Source of the DNA: Sipunculus nudus
Lineage: Eukaryota; Annelida; Sipuncula; Golfingiida; Sipunculidae
NCBI GenBank assembly: GCA_026874595.1
Contig: CM049314.1
Coordinates: 15,928,729-15,992,728, forward strand
Direction: 5' to 3'
DNA: 64,000 bases
Shown here in pieces: positions 10,768 through 24,329 of this stretch (its first letter is position 1; the number at the start of each line of letters is the position of its first letter). A program made the position numbers and the translations under genes. A model generated the notes under the pieces. It did not search any database. It worked only from the letters and a program-made list of their open reading frames with translations, and was not told where the DNA came from.

Positions 10768-11944
10768 CACACCTCTCTGGCTGGTTTGAGTTTGCTGAAA
10801 ACGGATACATGGCTAAGCTAACATAGTCGTAATTTCATAATCGAATCGGTCGATGATGCGAGAACGCAGAGGGAGCAATTAAAATTAGACTGTTCTTTAC
10901 TTATAGTAACCATAAAACTGACATCAAGCGGCGCGTGAACCGCAGCTCTGGGCAGAGCCATGATGCCTGTCGAGTGTTTGTAAACTGGCATTTGGTTGGC
11001 TGCTAGTCACATCATAGGCACAACATTTTTCAGCAGACAAAGACCACAACCTGGTGTCTGAGTGTATCATAAATGATCAAACCAGGCAGCGGGAAAATCA
11101 GTAGCGTCTTTAGAAGCGCAAGATTTCTGCTGCCTCTGGAGCGTAACAGATGTCTTCCTCGTGTTGTTTACTCATACTATATGCCGCTCAGTGAGATTTT
11201 GTACTCAATAACATGCTTGAAAAATGCCTTCGTTTGATTGGACAAAATCCGTATTTCAATATCGGCCTAATATACCCCTGGCTTTACAAGATGCATTATA
11301 AAGCCAACATACAAAGAATATATGGCCTTTATTCGCATGAAACATTTGTTGCGTCAAATTATCTTTATCAACATAGTAGGTAATATAACCGACCGATTCG
11401 GGGTAAACGCCATGTGATTGAAGACCCAAATGGACTTAAGGGTCAATATATCGTGGTGTCTTAACTCGCCTGATAAAAAATTAGGACAATCAAAACCATA
11501 TACTTACATGTGTGGAGGATGCCGGTATTTGAACGGTAGTCAATAAGATAAATGGTGTTGTAAGGGGAGAGAAGGGCCTTGTTTCAATAGTAGCTCTACT
11601 TGTGGTTTACAGGTGCATTTATACACGTTAATGTACATGTTATACAAGGATGATTAAAGTATACAGTATTGTATATTCTGTAAATTCAATGTTCGGTAAT
11701 TATTTTTGAGTAGTTCAGCATATGATAAAAATTGAAAAATGGTAAAAATACACATTAATAATTAATAATAATTAATATTTATTGTTTATATATATTTATT
11801 TTAATTTTCCATAAGGAATGAGGCAAAATCATCTCCAAAATCCAACCACATTCAGCAAATTATGCGCCCTCAAACTCGCTACATACACCCCTTCCCCTGC
11901 ACACCCACACACACACACAAATGCTCCAATGCCTATATGCTATA
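10768..11944. other. No gene recognised
   Basis: AT-rich intergenic sequence with no ORF of interest. A very AT-rich patch lies at about 11740-11815, and a CA run lies at about 11900-11920. Confidence 0.5.
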
Positions 11945-13600
11945 TGCACTGGACTATAACGTTCAGCAATTAATGTATATTGACATTGGTTTTACAGGGT
12001 ATCTTCTGCCTTCAGACCACCATAACTGATTATATTGCAAATGCATATGATACAAATGGTCACAATGCATAAAATATGCAGATGGGTATTCACTAAATTT
12101 TGAAAATTTCAACCTATGAACTTTTAAATTTTTTTCGGCATAAGACTTTACTAGATAATACGTATGCAGGCATAACACGTGCAAATACATATCATAATAA
12201 ATAAATAAATTCTACATATATGCGTACAGGCAACGTATAGGTAACCAGTGACTAAATGTTTATTCCACATTGCGCCAATTACTTAAAATAAAAACAATCG
12301 AGAAGTCCATTCGTTTTTGCTATTTTGGCAAAAGAAATCCGAGTTAAGGCGGTCAGGGTAGAGATCACCGAGGGCTGGGCCCACACAGAAGACCTTATAG
12401 AAAGCAGAGTGCAACGAATCATGTGAGCGTTTCAGATACCCTATTTTAGCTCGCAATATAACGGTTGAGAGAAGGGTTGATTTGGTGTTATCGTGAACGC
12501 ATTAAAGATAGATTTGTCTTCTATACTGGTTTCTGTCGTTATTGTGATCTTTTCGGCCGGTCTTTGTTTATACAAGCGTGAGTCCAGGTGGACAGAAAAC
12601 GTTACACGAGCATTAATCATTAACCAGGAACAGACACACCGTTATGTGTGCGCGTCATGGACAGGCAATTAATCATTATGCCTAAAAAAAAAGGAATCAA
12701 GATGGCGTATGATTGCGTTAAGTTGGCTCAGTTTTTTAATGTGACTGTGGCTTCTGCTCAATGTCTACCGCTGCATCGTACGTGTTATTTACCTCTTTCA
12801 TTTTTCATTAGGTCAAAGAAATATCAAGGCACTGAAAGCTACTTCCATGTCATTTGTGTGCCGGATTTACATATATGGACTGGGAATGCAGCGCAGGGCT
12901 TCCTGTTAATTAATTTAATTGATATTTGTATTTCACTTGTAGCGACAAAAATGTCTTAATAATGTTTAAGCATATTGTTAGCATGTACGATATATCGATT
13001 TGAAAAAAAAGCCAGAAAAAACAGCCACTGTTATCACTTTTTATAGAGGATAGGGTTTGCCTATGGATATCTGCGTAAACAAAATATTAAATACCTACCA
13101 ATGTCTCTTAACTATTAAAATGTCTTTTTATCAATCTTATAATTTAAGAAAAGTTCTACTTTTATAGCTCAGGAAAACACAGGAGTTACGTTTTTCTCAT
13201 GGTCTGAATGGGCCTCATTTGGTCTCGTGGCCTAAAATACAAAACTAATGATACGTATTATATATATTGATGTGCGTGACGTATAACCCTATTATTCTAT
13301 CATATTCCACCCATGGCTTGTTTCCAATAGTAAGCAAAAGCTCTGATCATTTTGGGCATGAAGGAACGAAATAATACATTAAAACCATACACGGGTTATA
13401 GTTGTAAAGATGAGAGAAGCCACGATAATGAAGGCTTAGGACAAAGTAAATTAGGGTAAGGGTTATTTTTCTAAATTTTATATGCAATGAACAGCTGGTT
13501 GGATCATGATTAATCGTGGTTGTGGTGGGTTTGGTGCGAAATAATACATCAAAACCATACATGGGTTATTGTTATACCACAGAAAAGATATTTAAAAAAA
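11945..13600 (+). repeat. Duplicon copy 1
   Basis: Three blocks recur in the same order downstream: 11965-12110 (TTCAGCAATTAATG), 12240-12740 (including ACCGAGGGCTG, AACGAATCATG and AAGATGGCGTATG) and 13365-13580 (repeated GCGAAATAATACAT..AAAACCATACA). Their partners are at 15580-15715, 15757-16225 and 17890-18110. Similarity is patchy, so the duplication is old. The 103-codon ORF at 12648-12959 is not preserved in copy 2, which argues against coding. Confidence 0.6.
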
Positions 13601-14495
13601 TTAAATTGTTAACAATTTTGAAAAATGTTAGACCTCCCACTGTCTATTCACTGTCTTATATTACCGCAGTCTCTATAAACGGCTACATCAAAGTATATAG
13701 AAAATGCTTAAATGTATTTTTTTTTGTCAAAATGATATTCAATTAATGGTTAGAATGAAGGTTCAGTTATTGCAACTACAATTGGAATCATGTTCAATTT
13801 AATTTTTTGTCAATAAAATTGAAATATCATAGAACTGGAGGAAACCTTGTAAAATTAGGTGTTAACAAGTTTGACATGCAATAGATATCGCATGACAGGG
13901 AACAGTCTCATATGCGCTACACGTCCGGTAGACTGCTGGGCCTTATGACCAAGATGATGAAAGATGACCGTGATATCAGATATCTGTGTATAAGGAGCAT
14001 TATTTAAGCCTACAGGTAAAGAGGACATATGGCCTTGTTCTATTTGCATAAGACATTTGTAAGAGTTCTTATTTATAAAGATGCTGAGTAAAATTCGTGC
14101 CCCCCCCCCGGTATAACAAAATCCTAGATACGTCGCTGATGTCCTGCCTAAAACTTATTCGTATAATTCTGTATAACAAATAACAAATCACGTTATAGAA
14201 ATTTAATTGGACATTGAACGGCAAATGGATATTAATCTTTGATGAGCAATCACTCAGGAGTGCCATCGGCTGCACCTCCACACACGGCTATATACACATA
14301 GCTCGGTTTGTCATCTGAATTGTCAGGGTCTCACTTAATAAACGCGACTCTTTCCCGTGTGGAGCAAAGGTCACGACGATTTTTACAGATCGTTGTCAGT
14401 TTGTTAACCTTTATCACCCTCGTAACAAATTAACACAACTTAAGAATGTACTGTATGTACTTGGTGTTGTAATCTTATCATCCCTGATAATGACA

Positions 14496-14497
<2 letters not shown>

Positions 14498-14560
<63 letters not shown>
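14498..14560. repeat. (TA)n microsatellite
   Basis: About 31 uninterrupted TA units. A second, related AT/GT microsatellite lies at about 14750-14781. Confidence 0.95.
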
Positions 14561-14562
<2 letters not shown>

Positions 14563-14750
14563 TATGTATATGTGCGTCAGATGTGTACCATTACAGGACA
14601 GACGGTCCTCCTGTACATAGTGGACCTGATTTTGTTTTATAGCCGATACGCGTCCATGTACATGTTACGGGATCATGATTGGAAGCGGAAATATATAAAT
14701 AGGAATTATACATTTTGCTGAATATCATTTTTGACTTAAACCATTTATTG

Positions 14751-14782
<32 letters not shown>

Positions 14783-15259
14783 TAAATAGTAAGTTGACTT
14801 TTTCAATTAGAAAAAAAATAAGAAAAAATGCTGTATTAACAAAGCAACTGTAAATAAATTGTTTAAACATCCTAATTCTACAAGTATAACCTCTTAAGCA
14901 TTATATCCTTCTTGTTAACGTGTCTCTCAGCAGCCACCATTCCATTCTCCATCATTTCTCCTGCAGACCATCCATGGATATGACTGCAGGTAAACAGGGT
15001 TCTCCTTAGTACTGGTCACACGTACAGTGTTATACTCCGAAGAAGTGTACATGTGTCAGCACCATGTCTTGTATGAAGACGGGTAAATGTTAATACAGCT
15101 TATCTCTGAAGCTCTGACAATTAATATTCGATAATCATTAAGTACAATAACTACAAACAGGATTTTTGTAAACAGTAATTTGAACTTTTGAATTTGTATA
15201 TAAATATATACAATATTATCATTATTTCAATAAATACAATATATTATTTTATAATATTC

Positions 15260-15261
<2 letters not shown>

Positions 15262-15309
<48 letters not shown>
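15262..15309. repeat. (TA)n microsatellite
   Basis: About 24 uninterrupted TA units between the two duplicon copies. Confidence 0.95.
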
Positions 15310-15312
<3 letters not shown>

Positions 15313-15574
15313 GTACAAAAATTTCAATTTTACTAGAGGGGGAAGTACAAATAATTAAATATCATCAATATGATTGTACATGATGTGCAGTGCTTATATT
15401 GTCATTTTGACATTGAAGACGTTCCACTGAAAACTCTACTATTTGCGCATACGCATATGCAGACAAAGATTCAGGAAACTTCAAATCAGGCGAGGACACA
15501 TAAGCAGATTTCCACACAGCATTACGTTGGGTGGTAAAGCATGTTAACAAGAGATCGTGCTGCCATTATGCACT

Positions 15575-18115
15575 TGATGTGCACGCTCAGCAATTTATTT
15601 GTTGTATGGACATTGGTTTAACAAGGTTAATTTCCTCTGCCTCAAAGCACCATAGGTAATTATAATTTAAATGCATAATATACAAATACTAGCCGCTGAC
15701 TACAATGCATTACCTGAGTTTCAAAAAAAGATCTATTTATGAACAAAAATTATAGAATAACAGTGACTTTTCATAACAACCAATGTTCAATTCCACATTA
15801 TGCCACTTACTAAAAATAAAACAAATAAAGGAGTCCATACTGTTTGGTGAGTTTGTGACAAGACCAGCGAGGTACGGCAGTCCGGGTAAAGGTCACCGAG
15901 GGCTGAGGAAGCACGTGTCCGCACATAAGGTCTGGCAGAAACCAGATTGTAACGAATCATGGGAGCACACCATAGAACCCATTTTGTGTTCTAACCTGGT
16001 TTCTGTCGATAGTGTGAGCTTTGCCTGGGTGTGTGTTCATACGAGAGGGACAGACAACAACGTAACACTATCTAGAGTTGACACGATAATCTCAGTAATC
16101 ATTAACCAGGTATAGACATATTCCTGCTGTGTTATGGACTTGTTATCTATTGGATTCAGGTAATTATTTAAAGAATGTAAAACAGACTTGCCAAGATGGC
16201 GTATGCGGTTGATTGCGGTAAGTTCCCTCAGCTTGACGTGTATCACTGCATTAACTTGTATTATTTACGTTATTCACTCTTCAATTTGTCAAAGAAATAT
16301 GGGCAATGAAAGCTTCTTTAACGTCATTTGTTCACTGTTTTACATATATAGACTAAACGGGTTGATTCTCCTGATAATTAATTAAATATATTTTTTGTGT
16401 TTCGATAAGAAAAAAAATTATAATGTTTAAGCATTGGGTAAGCATGTACGAGAGACAGATTTGGAGAAAAATCTTTAATTGCCAGAATAAAGATGTGTAA
16501 CTCCGTTGTTCAATCATGTTGTTTCCAGTGTTAGGCAACAGATCCTCTCAATTTCAGCATGAAGAAGCTCTTCAAAATTATATTTTATATTAACGTTTTG
16601 GGGACCTTCGTCGGTCTGCCGGAGATCTTAAGTGTTATTAGGGAGGAACCACAATAAACACACTATTACCCCTTATTCGTTATCTTGGATATCTGGTGTG
16701 CTTTATTTATTCACTTAAACTCGATACTGTCAGGTATCACAAGCCGGAACATTTCTTAAAAGATATTACACTTAACAATATTATGACACACCTCTCCTTT
16801 TTAGTAATTAACCCACTGTTTACATGGTTATGCACAACTCTCAGATCTGCGAGGGAGCCATTCATAGGAGTTGTTATACTTCTTGCATTGTTTCCAGACA
16901 CGTGATATATTTTTCCGAAAATGCTGATGTTTATCTTTATCAAATATCCCATGGCCAAACCGCCCTGGTATTCTTACTTATTCTAAAACATAAGCATTAT
17001 ATAATGATTTAAAACAACTAATACAAGAACATTTCAGGCATGTGATCAGTTATACCTAATTTGAAGCCATACTAGTATGTATGTATTTATGTGTATATGT
17101 TCATATGCACCTATTTATTGCATTTCTAAATATGATATTTTTCTTCGTCACGTTGTGATTTACTCATACTCTTGCACATCTGTAATCGTTCACAAGTTGT
17201 AATCCTCTAAGGTGTTAAATATTCTTACGCATAAAAAAATACATCAGAGTCCAACTGTGCCACGACAGCTCGTGTGCCCGTATTTATATATATTATTGTC
17301 CGTATTGGTATTCGGAGGTATCCTTAACGGTTTCGTGACATCAAGGCCAGTGTTGGGTACTGTTATTTGCACTCCTCAGGGAAGACCTAAACATCTCTGA
17401 ATTTGATTCCTTCTATTTGCATAGATATACTGCCCATGTTCTATACCAAAGATCAGTCGAGCAGCTGTTTTTACTTCTAATTTGATCATAAACAATAAAT
17501 AGAAAATGTTCCTACTTGAAAAAATGCAGATAAAATCAGAACAAATCAGACAAATTATAAGGATTAAAGGTAGTGGACTTTTTATAAGGACAACAACAGA
17601 AATGGCTGCTTGTAATTTCACTTATTAGCCATTTTTTTTTTTTTTATTTTTTCATGTTTACATATAATTAACAGATTTTCGTTATTTATCAACTACATCG
17701 CATATATTTGTCAAATGGGAATAGCGTAACTAAATGGAAAACAAAAAACTCTGGCTGTTTGGAAGTATATATTCAGTGTGATTATATGGTTTGTCCGCTT
17801 CCAATCTAGCTGTCCAGTCAATATATAATTTACATAATATAATATAATTTTTTTTATATACAATGGAAGATGGTTAAATCAGGAATAATTGTGGTGGTGT
17901 GATTAGTGCGAAATAATATGTACACTGGTTATTGTTGTCAAAGTATGGTAGGCCCAATTAGAAAGGCTTAGGACCAAGTAAATAAGGGTTAGAGTTATAT
18001 TTTCAAGTTTGCAAGTGCAATGAGCTACTGGTTGTCTCAGGTATAATCGTTGTGGGTTTTTCGTGAAATAATACATCAAAACCATACACTTGCTATTGAT
18101 GTCAAGGTGCAAGAG
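15575..18115 (+). repeat. Duplicon copy 2
   Basis: This is the downstream partner of 11945-13600 in the same orientation and block order. The spacing between its second and third blocks is larger (about 1.4 kb against 0.6 kb), so sequence was gained here or lost in copy 1. The third block has an internal direct repeat (GCGAAATAATA at about 17908, GTGAAATAATACATC at about 18062), as in copy 1 (13367 and 13537). Confidence 0.6.
16190..16222 (+). promoter_or_regulatory. YY1-like CCAAGATGGCG site with possible mini first exon
   Basis: CCAAGATGGCG at 16191-16200 fits the AAGATGGCG core bound by YY1-type zinc-finger proteins near transcription starts. ATG at 16196 opens seven codons (MAYAVDC) followed by a consensus-looking donor G|GTAAGT at 16217/16218. 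The duplicon partner at 12702 keeps AAGATGGCGTATG but has TTAAGT in place of the donor GT. This could be a real first exon or only a conserved motif. No downstream exon was identified. Confidence 0.25.
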
Positions 18116-20198
18116 CCCACAATTTTTTATTTATTTTTATGAATAAAAGTGTAATAAGTTTAAGGATATAATTAAGTTAATGCATTTAAGCATAAATTAA
18201 CCGAAATAAGGAACAGAGGACGTCTTACTCATCGTGTGATATTTGGCTGAGAGTGAAGGAATATGTAATGCCTTCGAGGTGTAAGGATGTTTGCGGTTTA
18301 TGCCTGTTGGTATATTTACCGGGGTTTATTTGCAAAAAAAAGCAATTTATAGAGAATTTTGATTTCAGTTTAATTAAACACAGAGTATTTAACTCTACAC
18401 AGGAAAATGCTTGTAATAAGCCAATATAGTCAAATGAAAATGTGAATCATATGAGCAAGAAAAGTAATAGAACTCCACGCGGTCATGGTGATATGGGATA
18501 CTTATTAAGAATGTACATTACAAAAATGGAAGTACCTGCCTAAACATTGACGAAAAGGTGATAAGTGGTTGATGAAACCGACATTTTATAAACTAACTAC
18601 AGTTGAAGATACTTTACCGAATATAAGGGTTTCAGTGGTTTAAGATAAAAGACTATTACATCATGGTCCATTTAGAGCCTATTAATTTTAACAGGTCAGA
18701 GCACATACACTGGAATGACACATTTCGACACACAGAAATATAAACTTTCAGTTTACAGTATGCTGTACAAATTGCAAAAAATGTATAAATGTGTACTGTT
18801 CATAAAATACTTTATAAAAATCGTTTTATATGTTACCATTGCATTTTATCAACTTTGTAACTATTGCATATCTTATGACCGAACTTAATATTTCTGCAAA
18901 TTGTATCAGCGCCACTGAGTACATATATTTATTGTGGATATCGGCGCTTTATATAATTAATGGCAAAATAAATAAAATATGACATATTTTGTAACTCACC
19001 CAATATGATATATGAGTATAAGGTAATTTAAACGTTCATTTTCATTCTGGTAATATTTAAGTAATTGCAAATGCGTTTATATCATATATCAGTGTGTATG
19101 AAATAAAAATAATTGTCTAATGAAGGTTTATTGTGTAAATATATAACAACGGAAAGATAATATATTTAATGAATAATAGAAGGCTACAAACATGGACAAA
19201 ATGAACATGCACAAGCACAACATAAGGCATTACAAAAGGATTTGAAATAGGTATCAATGTAAAATTAATTCCCATGTCATGTCACCAGAAAATAATAAAA
19301 ATCAGGGTTAATGTGGAAATCAGTGTCACAGCCTTTCTTAGTTACACTACATCGGATATTTATCAATGGCAGATAATTAATAATGATATATCCAGTCACC
19401 GTCCTGCGATTGATATATTTTCAGCAGACGATTCTTCACTAGATACTGATCAGGTACACCTGATAAGCTAATCAATAAGTGCAACAGCCTGTTTTCAGAC
19501 ATATCTTGCAATTTATATTTTGTTGTGTCTTAGAATGGCTGCCCATACAGTTTCTGACGTAAATGCATCGGTACTTTCCAAAGAGATAAGATATGAACCC
19601 AATGATACAAAATGTATCCAGAAACACTTTCGTAACTGGAGAGCTCGGGATATATCTTTTCCATTTTTCGGCTGAATCGTGCATCGTTGAATCCATTTGA
19701 GTATTTTAGTTTCTTCGAAGCACGAATCCAATGATTCATGAACCGAGGAAGATATTATGAAAGAAGGCTGTTTCCATGCAATCTCACCTATACCGTTCAG
19801 TTCTTAATACTTTTATTCTCCAACCAGCTTTAGATGTAACTGTCCAGGCAGTGTTAGCATATTTGTTTTGTTTATATATCATTTATATTCATTTTCTTAC
19901 TCATTCTTTATCATTTCTTTCTTCCGGGTAAGTGACTTTCAAAGAGGGTCCGTTCCAGATGCCCTCTTAGCAATATAATTACTATCACTTTAAATTTCTA
20001 ATATAAGTACTACTATAACTAAAACCGTATTTTACCTACTATTAATGAGGTATCTATTACTATTATTATTCCCTATAAGGGAGGGTATGGTATATTAATT
20101 AGTTAAAAGAGTTAAAAATCTGTTAAAAGATAGAAAATACTAAACCGATATATTTAATACCGAACTGCAGTACATAATATTACATAATATACATTGCG
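18116..20198. other. No gene recognised
   Basis: AT-rich sequence. Three overlapping minus-strand ORFs of 69-74 codons occupy 19472-19739 in different frames. None shows a domain and none is called. Confidence 0.5.
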
Positions 20199-20351
20199 AG
20201 TGGTGTAAAATGTCATATTTTTCGGTTCGAAACGGCTCGCATCCGACGAGAAAAAAAAACAACTCCATATTGGTATCCTAGATGCCTTCATTCTCATCGG
20301 TTTTCGTTACATATCATGCCGCTATGTGTAAGCACCTGCTCATACAATACA
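20199..20351 (-). repeat. 3' LTR of the gypsy fossil
   Basis: It shares GAAACGG, ATATTGGTAT and GTAAGCACCTGCTCATACAATACA-like words in order with 25385-25527. On the minus strand it begins TGTATTG directly after the polypurine tract. The outer (low-coordinate) limit is approximate. Confidence 0.65.
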
Positions 20352-20364
20352 CTCCTCCCTCCTT
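20352..20364 (-). other. Polypurine tract
   Basis: The minus-strand read AAGGAGGGAGGAG abuts the TG of the 3' LTR. This is where plus-strand synthesis is primed in LTR retrotransposons. Confidence 0.65.
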
Positions 20365-20799
20365 AACAAAAAAGATGTCCATTCCTGACATTTAATAAAG
20401 GGTTTTATGCTAAAACATCACAATACAATGCTGTTTATTAACTGATGGCACATTGGTCATATTGTTACAGCCTAAATTATTTATTTAGGAAGATAGGAAA
20501 ATAGACTGGATAAAAATCAGCAATTAGTTTATATATAAGACAATATTATAATATACATCGCTCAAGCATGGTATATAAACAAAAAACATTTGCAAATCCG
20601 ATCTCTTTTGTGAGTTTCTTTTTCTTACAATGTATTTGTTCGGAGTTTTTATCTACCAATGTGTGCCCTTTGTTAATATCAGACTCCGCATCTTTAACTT
20701 CCGAAAAAAACATATGGGATATAATTTGAAACAGAAAAACTAGCCCAATTAGTCAAAATATCACTTTCTGGTCATGTACTGCTCACAGGTACTGAAGGA

Positions 20800-22376
20800 A
20801 TATCCTCCACATTAAACGGTTTACCAAGGCTCCTTGTAACATCATCTGATAACATTTGAACAACATGAACATGTCTCAACTTTCCATCAACCTCTACTAC
20901 ACAGGTTAACGAACCAAACTTTTGCACAACCTTAGCTTCTGACTAATTGTCTTGTCCGGATCTGAATTTTTTAACCAACACATGGTCATCAATCTGAAAC
21001 TCCCTGAAACCATGTGAAGTGTCATGTTGTGTCATTTGGTGCTTTTGTTTCTTCTCTATATGTGGGGCTTAATTAGCTTAACTAAAATTAACCTTGTCGT
21101 CGGTGTATGCTTTAAGGAAAGCTCTGCAGATCTCAAACCAGTTACTAAGTGAGGTGTTGTCTTGTAATGAAACAAGAAATTAGCCAGTCTCTTATTTAAG
21201 TTAGTATACTTTTAAATGGATTAATAACTTGCTTCAATGGTGCTTTCTTAAGTATTTGTTCTGTGCGCTCAGCTGAGCCAATCGCGGCTGGATGAGTTTT
21301 GCATTTTGAGTGCACATCAATTAAAATTCAGAAATTTATACAATCCTTTACAGCAAAATTTATATGGACTCTTGCCACGATCTCCAGGGCTATGGCCGTG
21401 TATGTAATAGTGCCACAGGTGGTGTATTCCTTAAGAGAGAACATTGCTGACAACATCTGACCTTCACATCTCTTAAATTAGCCGATATCACCATCCTTAA
21501 TCTCCATAGTATACAGCTTTGTTTAACAGATAGTTCCTGTCTTCTTTTAAAATATAGTCGTAAATCATCATCATCCATATGTCTTGACCAAACTATCTGA
21601 GTATAGTCTAACATTCTAGACAGTACAACATCTTTCCATGTGGCTTCACTAATCTGCCAGGATGTTACAGGCTACTCTGTTACACATGATACAATATACG
21701 CTTCTGTCTCTACTGATCCTTTAAACTGTTTTAGAGGTAGACGAGAGAGCGAATCTGTATTTGCATGCTCCACTGACCTGCAGAATTTAACGTTAGTCTT
21801 ATATGCTTCCATAACCAGAGACCATCTCTGGTTACGGGCTGCCGCAAATTTTGGGAAATATTATGGGGACCGAAAAATTGTAAGGGTATAATGGTCAGTA
21901 ACCAAAGTAAACTTTTTACCTTACAAGAACTGGTGAAATTTCTCTAACCAAAAAATTATTCAAAGGGCCTCCTTTTCCAATTGAGCATAGTTTTCTCGGC
22001 CTTAGACAATCAATCAAACCAACGATTGATTATGATATAACATTTGTTTTTTTTTTTTGTTCTGTTCTTGCAGTTCATTCAATAGTTTAAGAGCAGTTGT
22101 CACATAAGACAATTTGCCATAGTAGTTCAATAAGTCTACCCAAGACCTAAGCTCATCAACATTAGTAGGTCTTGGTGGTTGAGGATGGCCTTGACCTTGT
22201 CATTAGAAAGGCTAATTCCCTCCTTGCTGTTTGTAAGACATAGATATATAATGCTATCATGATAAAATTGACACATGATCAATGCCCTGCAGAATTTGAT
22301 CCATGACATTCTGAAAAATTGCAGGTGTGCTAGCCACACTAAAACGAACGCGATTGTAACGATAACATCGTGCAGG
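20800..22376 (-). pseudogene. Gypsy pol fossil: RT C-part, RNase H, integrase
   Basis: On the minus strand, in order: the RT motif VASTPAIFQ (about 22320-22345); a damaged YxDD box reading YHDS (about 22265); KEGI and NDKVKAIL (about 22190-22230); RNase H pieces LVTDHYTL and AAARNQRWSL ending in NTDSLSRLPL (about 21735-21905); the integrase zinc-domain lead-in ELSVKQSCILWRLR (about 21490-21535); the integrase-core remnant HPAAIGSAER (about 21260-21300); and the C-terminal VVEVDGKLRHVHV (about 20870-20910). Frames change repeatedly and stops are frequent. The integrase catalytic core is mostly unreadable. The second catalytic aspartate of the RT box is lost. Confidence 0.8.
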
Positions 22377-22399
22377 GTCTTAGGAAGCGGTCAGCGGAG

Positions 22400-24061
22400 C
22401 AGAGAGCACCCCCGCCATCCTTTCATCAAGCTGATGACTTTAACAGTTTTTTCATAAATAAAGTTTCCAAAATCCATGACACACTGGAGAGAAGCCTCAT
22501 ATCAACACCCCATCACAAATATGTCGAGCCAGAATGCACAGTCACACTGTGCGATTTCATTCCTGTTTCCTCAAAGGACGTGGAATTGGTCATTGGTAAA
22601 TCACCATCCAAAACATCTCAACTTGATCCCTGGCCAACATGAATTCTCAAGTCCCACATGCCAACCCTCACTCCTGTCATCAAAGACATAATCACCTCGT
22701 CACTATCTTTAGGAATATTTCCGAGTGAATGGAAACAGGCACTTGTTACCCCGCTCATAAAAAGCCTACCCTTGACACCAGTAATGTCAAACTTCAGACC
22801 TGTGTCGAATCTACCGTTCCTCTCTAAAGTTTTAGAGAGGGTTGTGGCCAAGCAACTCACCATTCATCTGGAGGATAACGCTCTGTATCCTAAGTTTCAA
22901 TCGGCATACCGTGCACGTCATAGTGTTGAGACTGCTTTACACAGGATGCACAATGATATCCTCTCGGCTATTGACAGCCAACAAGGTGTGATTCTTGTAT
23001 TGTTGGACCTGTCTGCTGCATTTGATAGCATCTCCCATTCAATTCTGCTTGAAAGGCTCCGTCACAGGTACGGCATAAAAGGTAAGGTCCTGGAATGGTT
23101 GACAAACTATCTCAGCAGCAGGACACAAACTGTAATTTTCAATGGTGAGACCTCGACTGCCCTGGATGTGTGTCACGGCCCCATTCTGTTTTCCATGTAC
23201 ACTGCTCCTATCTGTGATATTGACGCTCAACATGGTCTCCTCATTCTTCAATATGCAGATGATGATCAGCTAGCTATGACATTTAATTTCCATACCTCAA
23301 CCACCATTGACGACTCAATGGCCGATGTGCAGCGGTGCATTTGCTGATCTTAATGCATGGATGGTTGTGAATAAGCTCAAGCTAAACGGCAATAAGACGG
23401 AACTCATGGTGCTAACATCCCCCGTCTCAGGACAAGAGTTGACATTCCAGCCCTTCGCGTCGGGGCCGATACTGTCTTTGCTAGCCCCAGCATCAGGAAC
23501 TAGGGATCAATGTGGGACCAGGCTGTAACAATGGTGGAGCATGTTGGTCACATCTGCCAAACATGCTATTTCCATCTCCATTATATTGCGGCATTAAAAC
23601 ACATGCTTACACGTGATGCCACAGAACGACTGATACATGCCTTTATCTCAACAAGGCTTGATAGCTGCAACTCACTCCTTCTGAATGTACCAGCTGCGCA
23701 GATCGCTAAACTGCAGCGAGTTCAAAACTGTGCAGCTCTGATAGTCACCAGGAAGCGTATGTGTTACAGCATCAAAGGAATTCTGAGAGATCTTAACTGG
23801 CTTCTGTGTAAAGCATCGAGTCAATTTCAAGGCTTTGTGTCTAACATATCAATGTGTGAATGGTGTACCCTTGCTTATTTGTCCGAGCTTGTGTCCCCAT
23901 ATGTGCAATCAAGAAGTCTCCGATTAAACAGCCAGCTACTCTTACAGCAACCAGCCTCCGGAACTAGATCCTATCGTGACCGCGCCTTTGCAGTCGCTGC
24001 ACCAAAGTTATGGAATCAGTTGCCTATGGCCTATTGTGATTCATATGACACTTCTTTTTAG
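22400..24061 (+). pseudogene. LINE ORF2 fragment (reverse transcriptase and C-terminal region)
   Basis: The longest intact piece (22658-23347) carries the LINE reverse-transcriptase order. Fingers motif NFRPVSNLP is followed by FQSAYRARHSVETAL, LVLLDLSAAFDSISH with the first catalytic aspartate, an LEWLTNYLSSRTQ segment and QYADDDQL with the YADD catalytic pair. The expected GVPQGSVLGP motif is shortened to CHGPILF, so a dozen or so residues are deleted. Stops and frameshifts at about 22640, 23345 and 23480 separate it from the C-terminal part (23510-24061), which reads AFISTRLDSCNSLL and PKLWNQLP, both typical of CR1/L2-group ORF2 ends. No endonuclease domain is present. The copy cannot be autonomous. 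Confidence 0.85.
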
Positions 24062-24267
24062 CTCTGCATATAATTAGACAATATCTCTAGTCAGTTTCAC
24101 TACCTTCAAACTTTTACTCATCTTAGTCAATTCTCATGCTTTTTAAGTACTTGTTTTTTTTCTATATATCTCTTATTTTAAATTTTAACTTAAATTATAC
24201 ATTTTATTGTAAGGCGCCCCAGAGCAACACTGAGTGTTGGAAGGTGGCGCGGTATTAAGTGAATAAA

Positions 24268-24282
24268 TTATTATTATTATTA

Positions 24283-24321
<39 letters not shown>
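24268..24321 (+). repeat. (TTA)n LINE 3' tail
   Basis: About 17 TTA units, one interrupted by C, directly after GAATAAA. It forms the 3' end of the LINE insertion. Confidence 0.9.
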
Positions 24322-24322
<1 letters not shown>

Positions 24323-24329
24323 GATAATC

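Larger units (their letters stand above)
22377..24322 (+). mobile_element. 5'-truncated CR1/L2-type LINE inserted in gypsy RT
   Basis: The inserted segment carries the C-terminal half of a LINE ORF2, a short 3' UTR and a terminal (TTA)n tail (24268-24321). The gypsy frame resumes on both sides (RT motif VITHKGL at about 24335, RYNRVRFSVASTPAI at about 22335). GATAA occurs at both junctions (about 22365 and 24323) and is a possible short target duplication. The apurinic endonuclease domain is absent, as expected of 5' truncation. Confidence 0.85.

Noticed and set aside
12648-12959. 103-codon ORF as a gene
   Set aside because: The related duplicon copy at 16.2 kb does not preserve this frame and no domain is seen.
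19472-19739. Three overlapping minus-strand ORFs
   Set aside because: They are different frames of the same DNA with no domain and no splice context.
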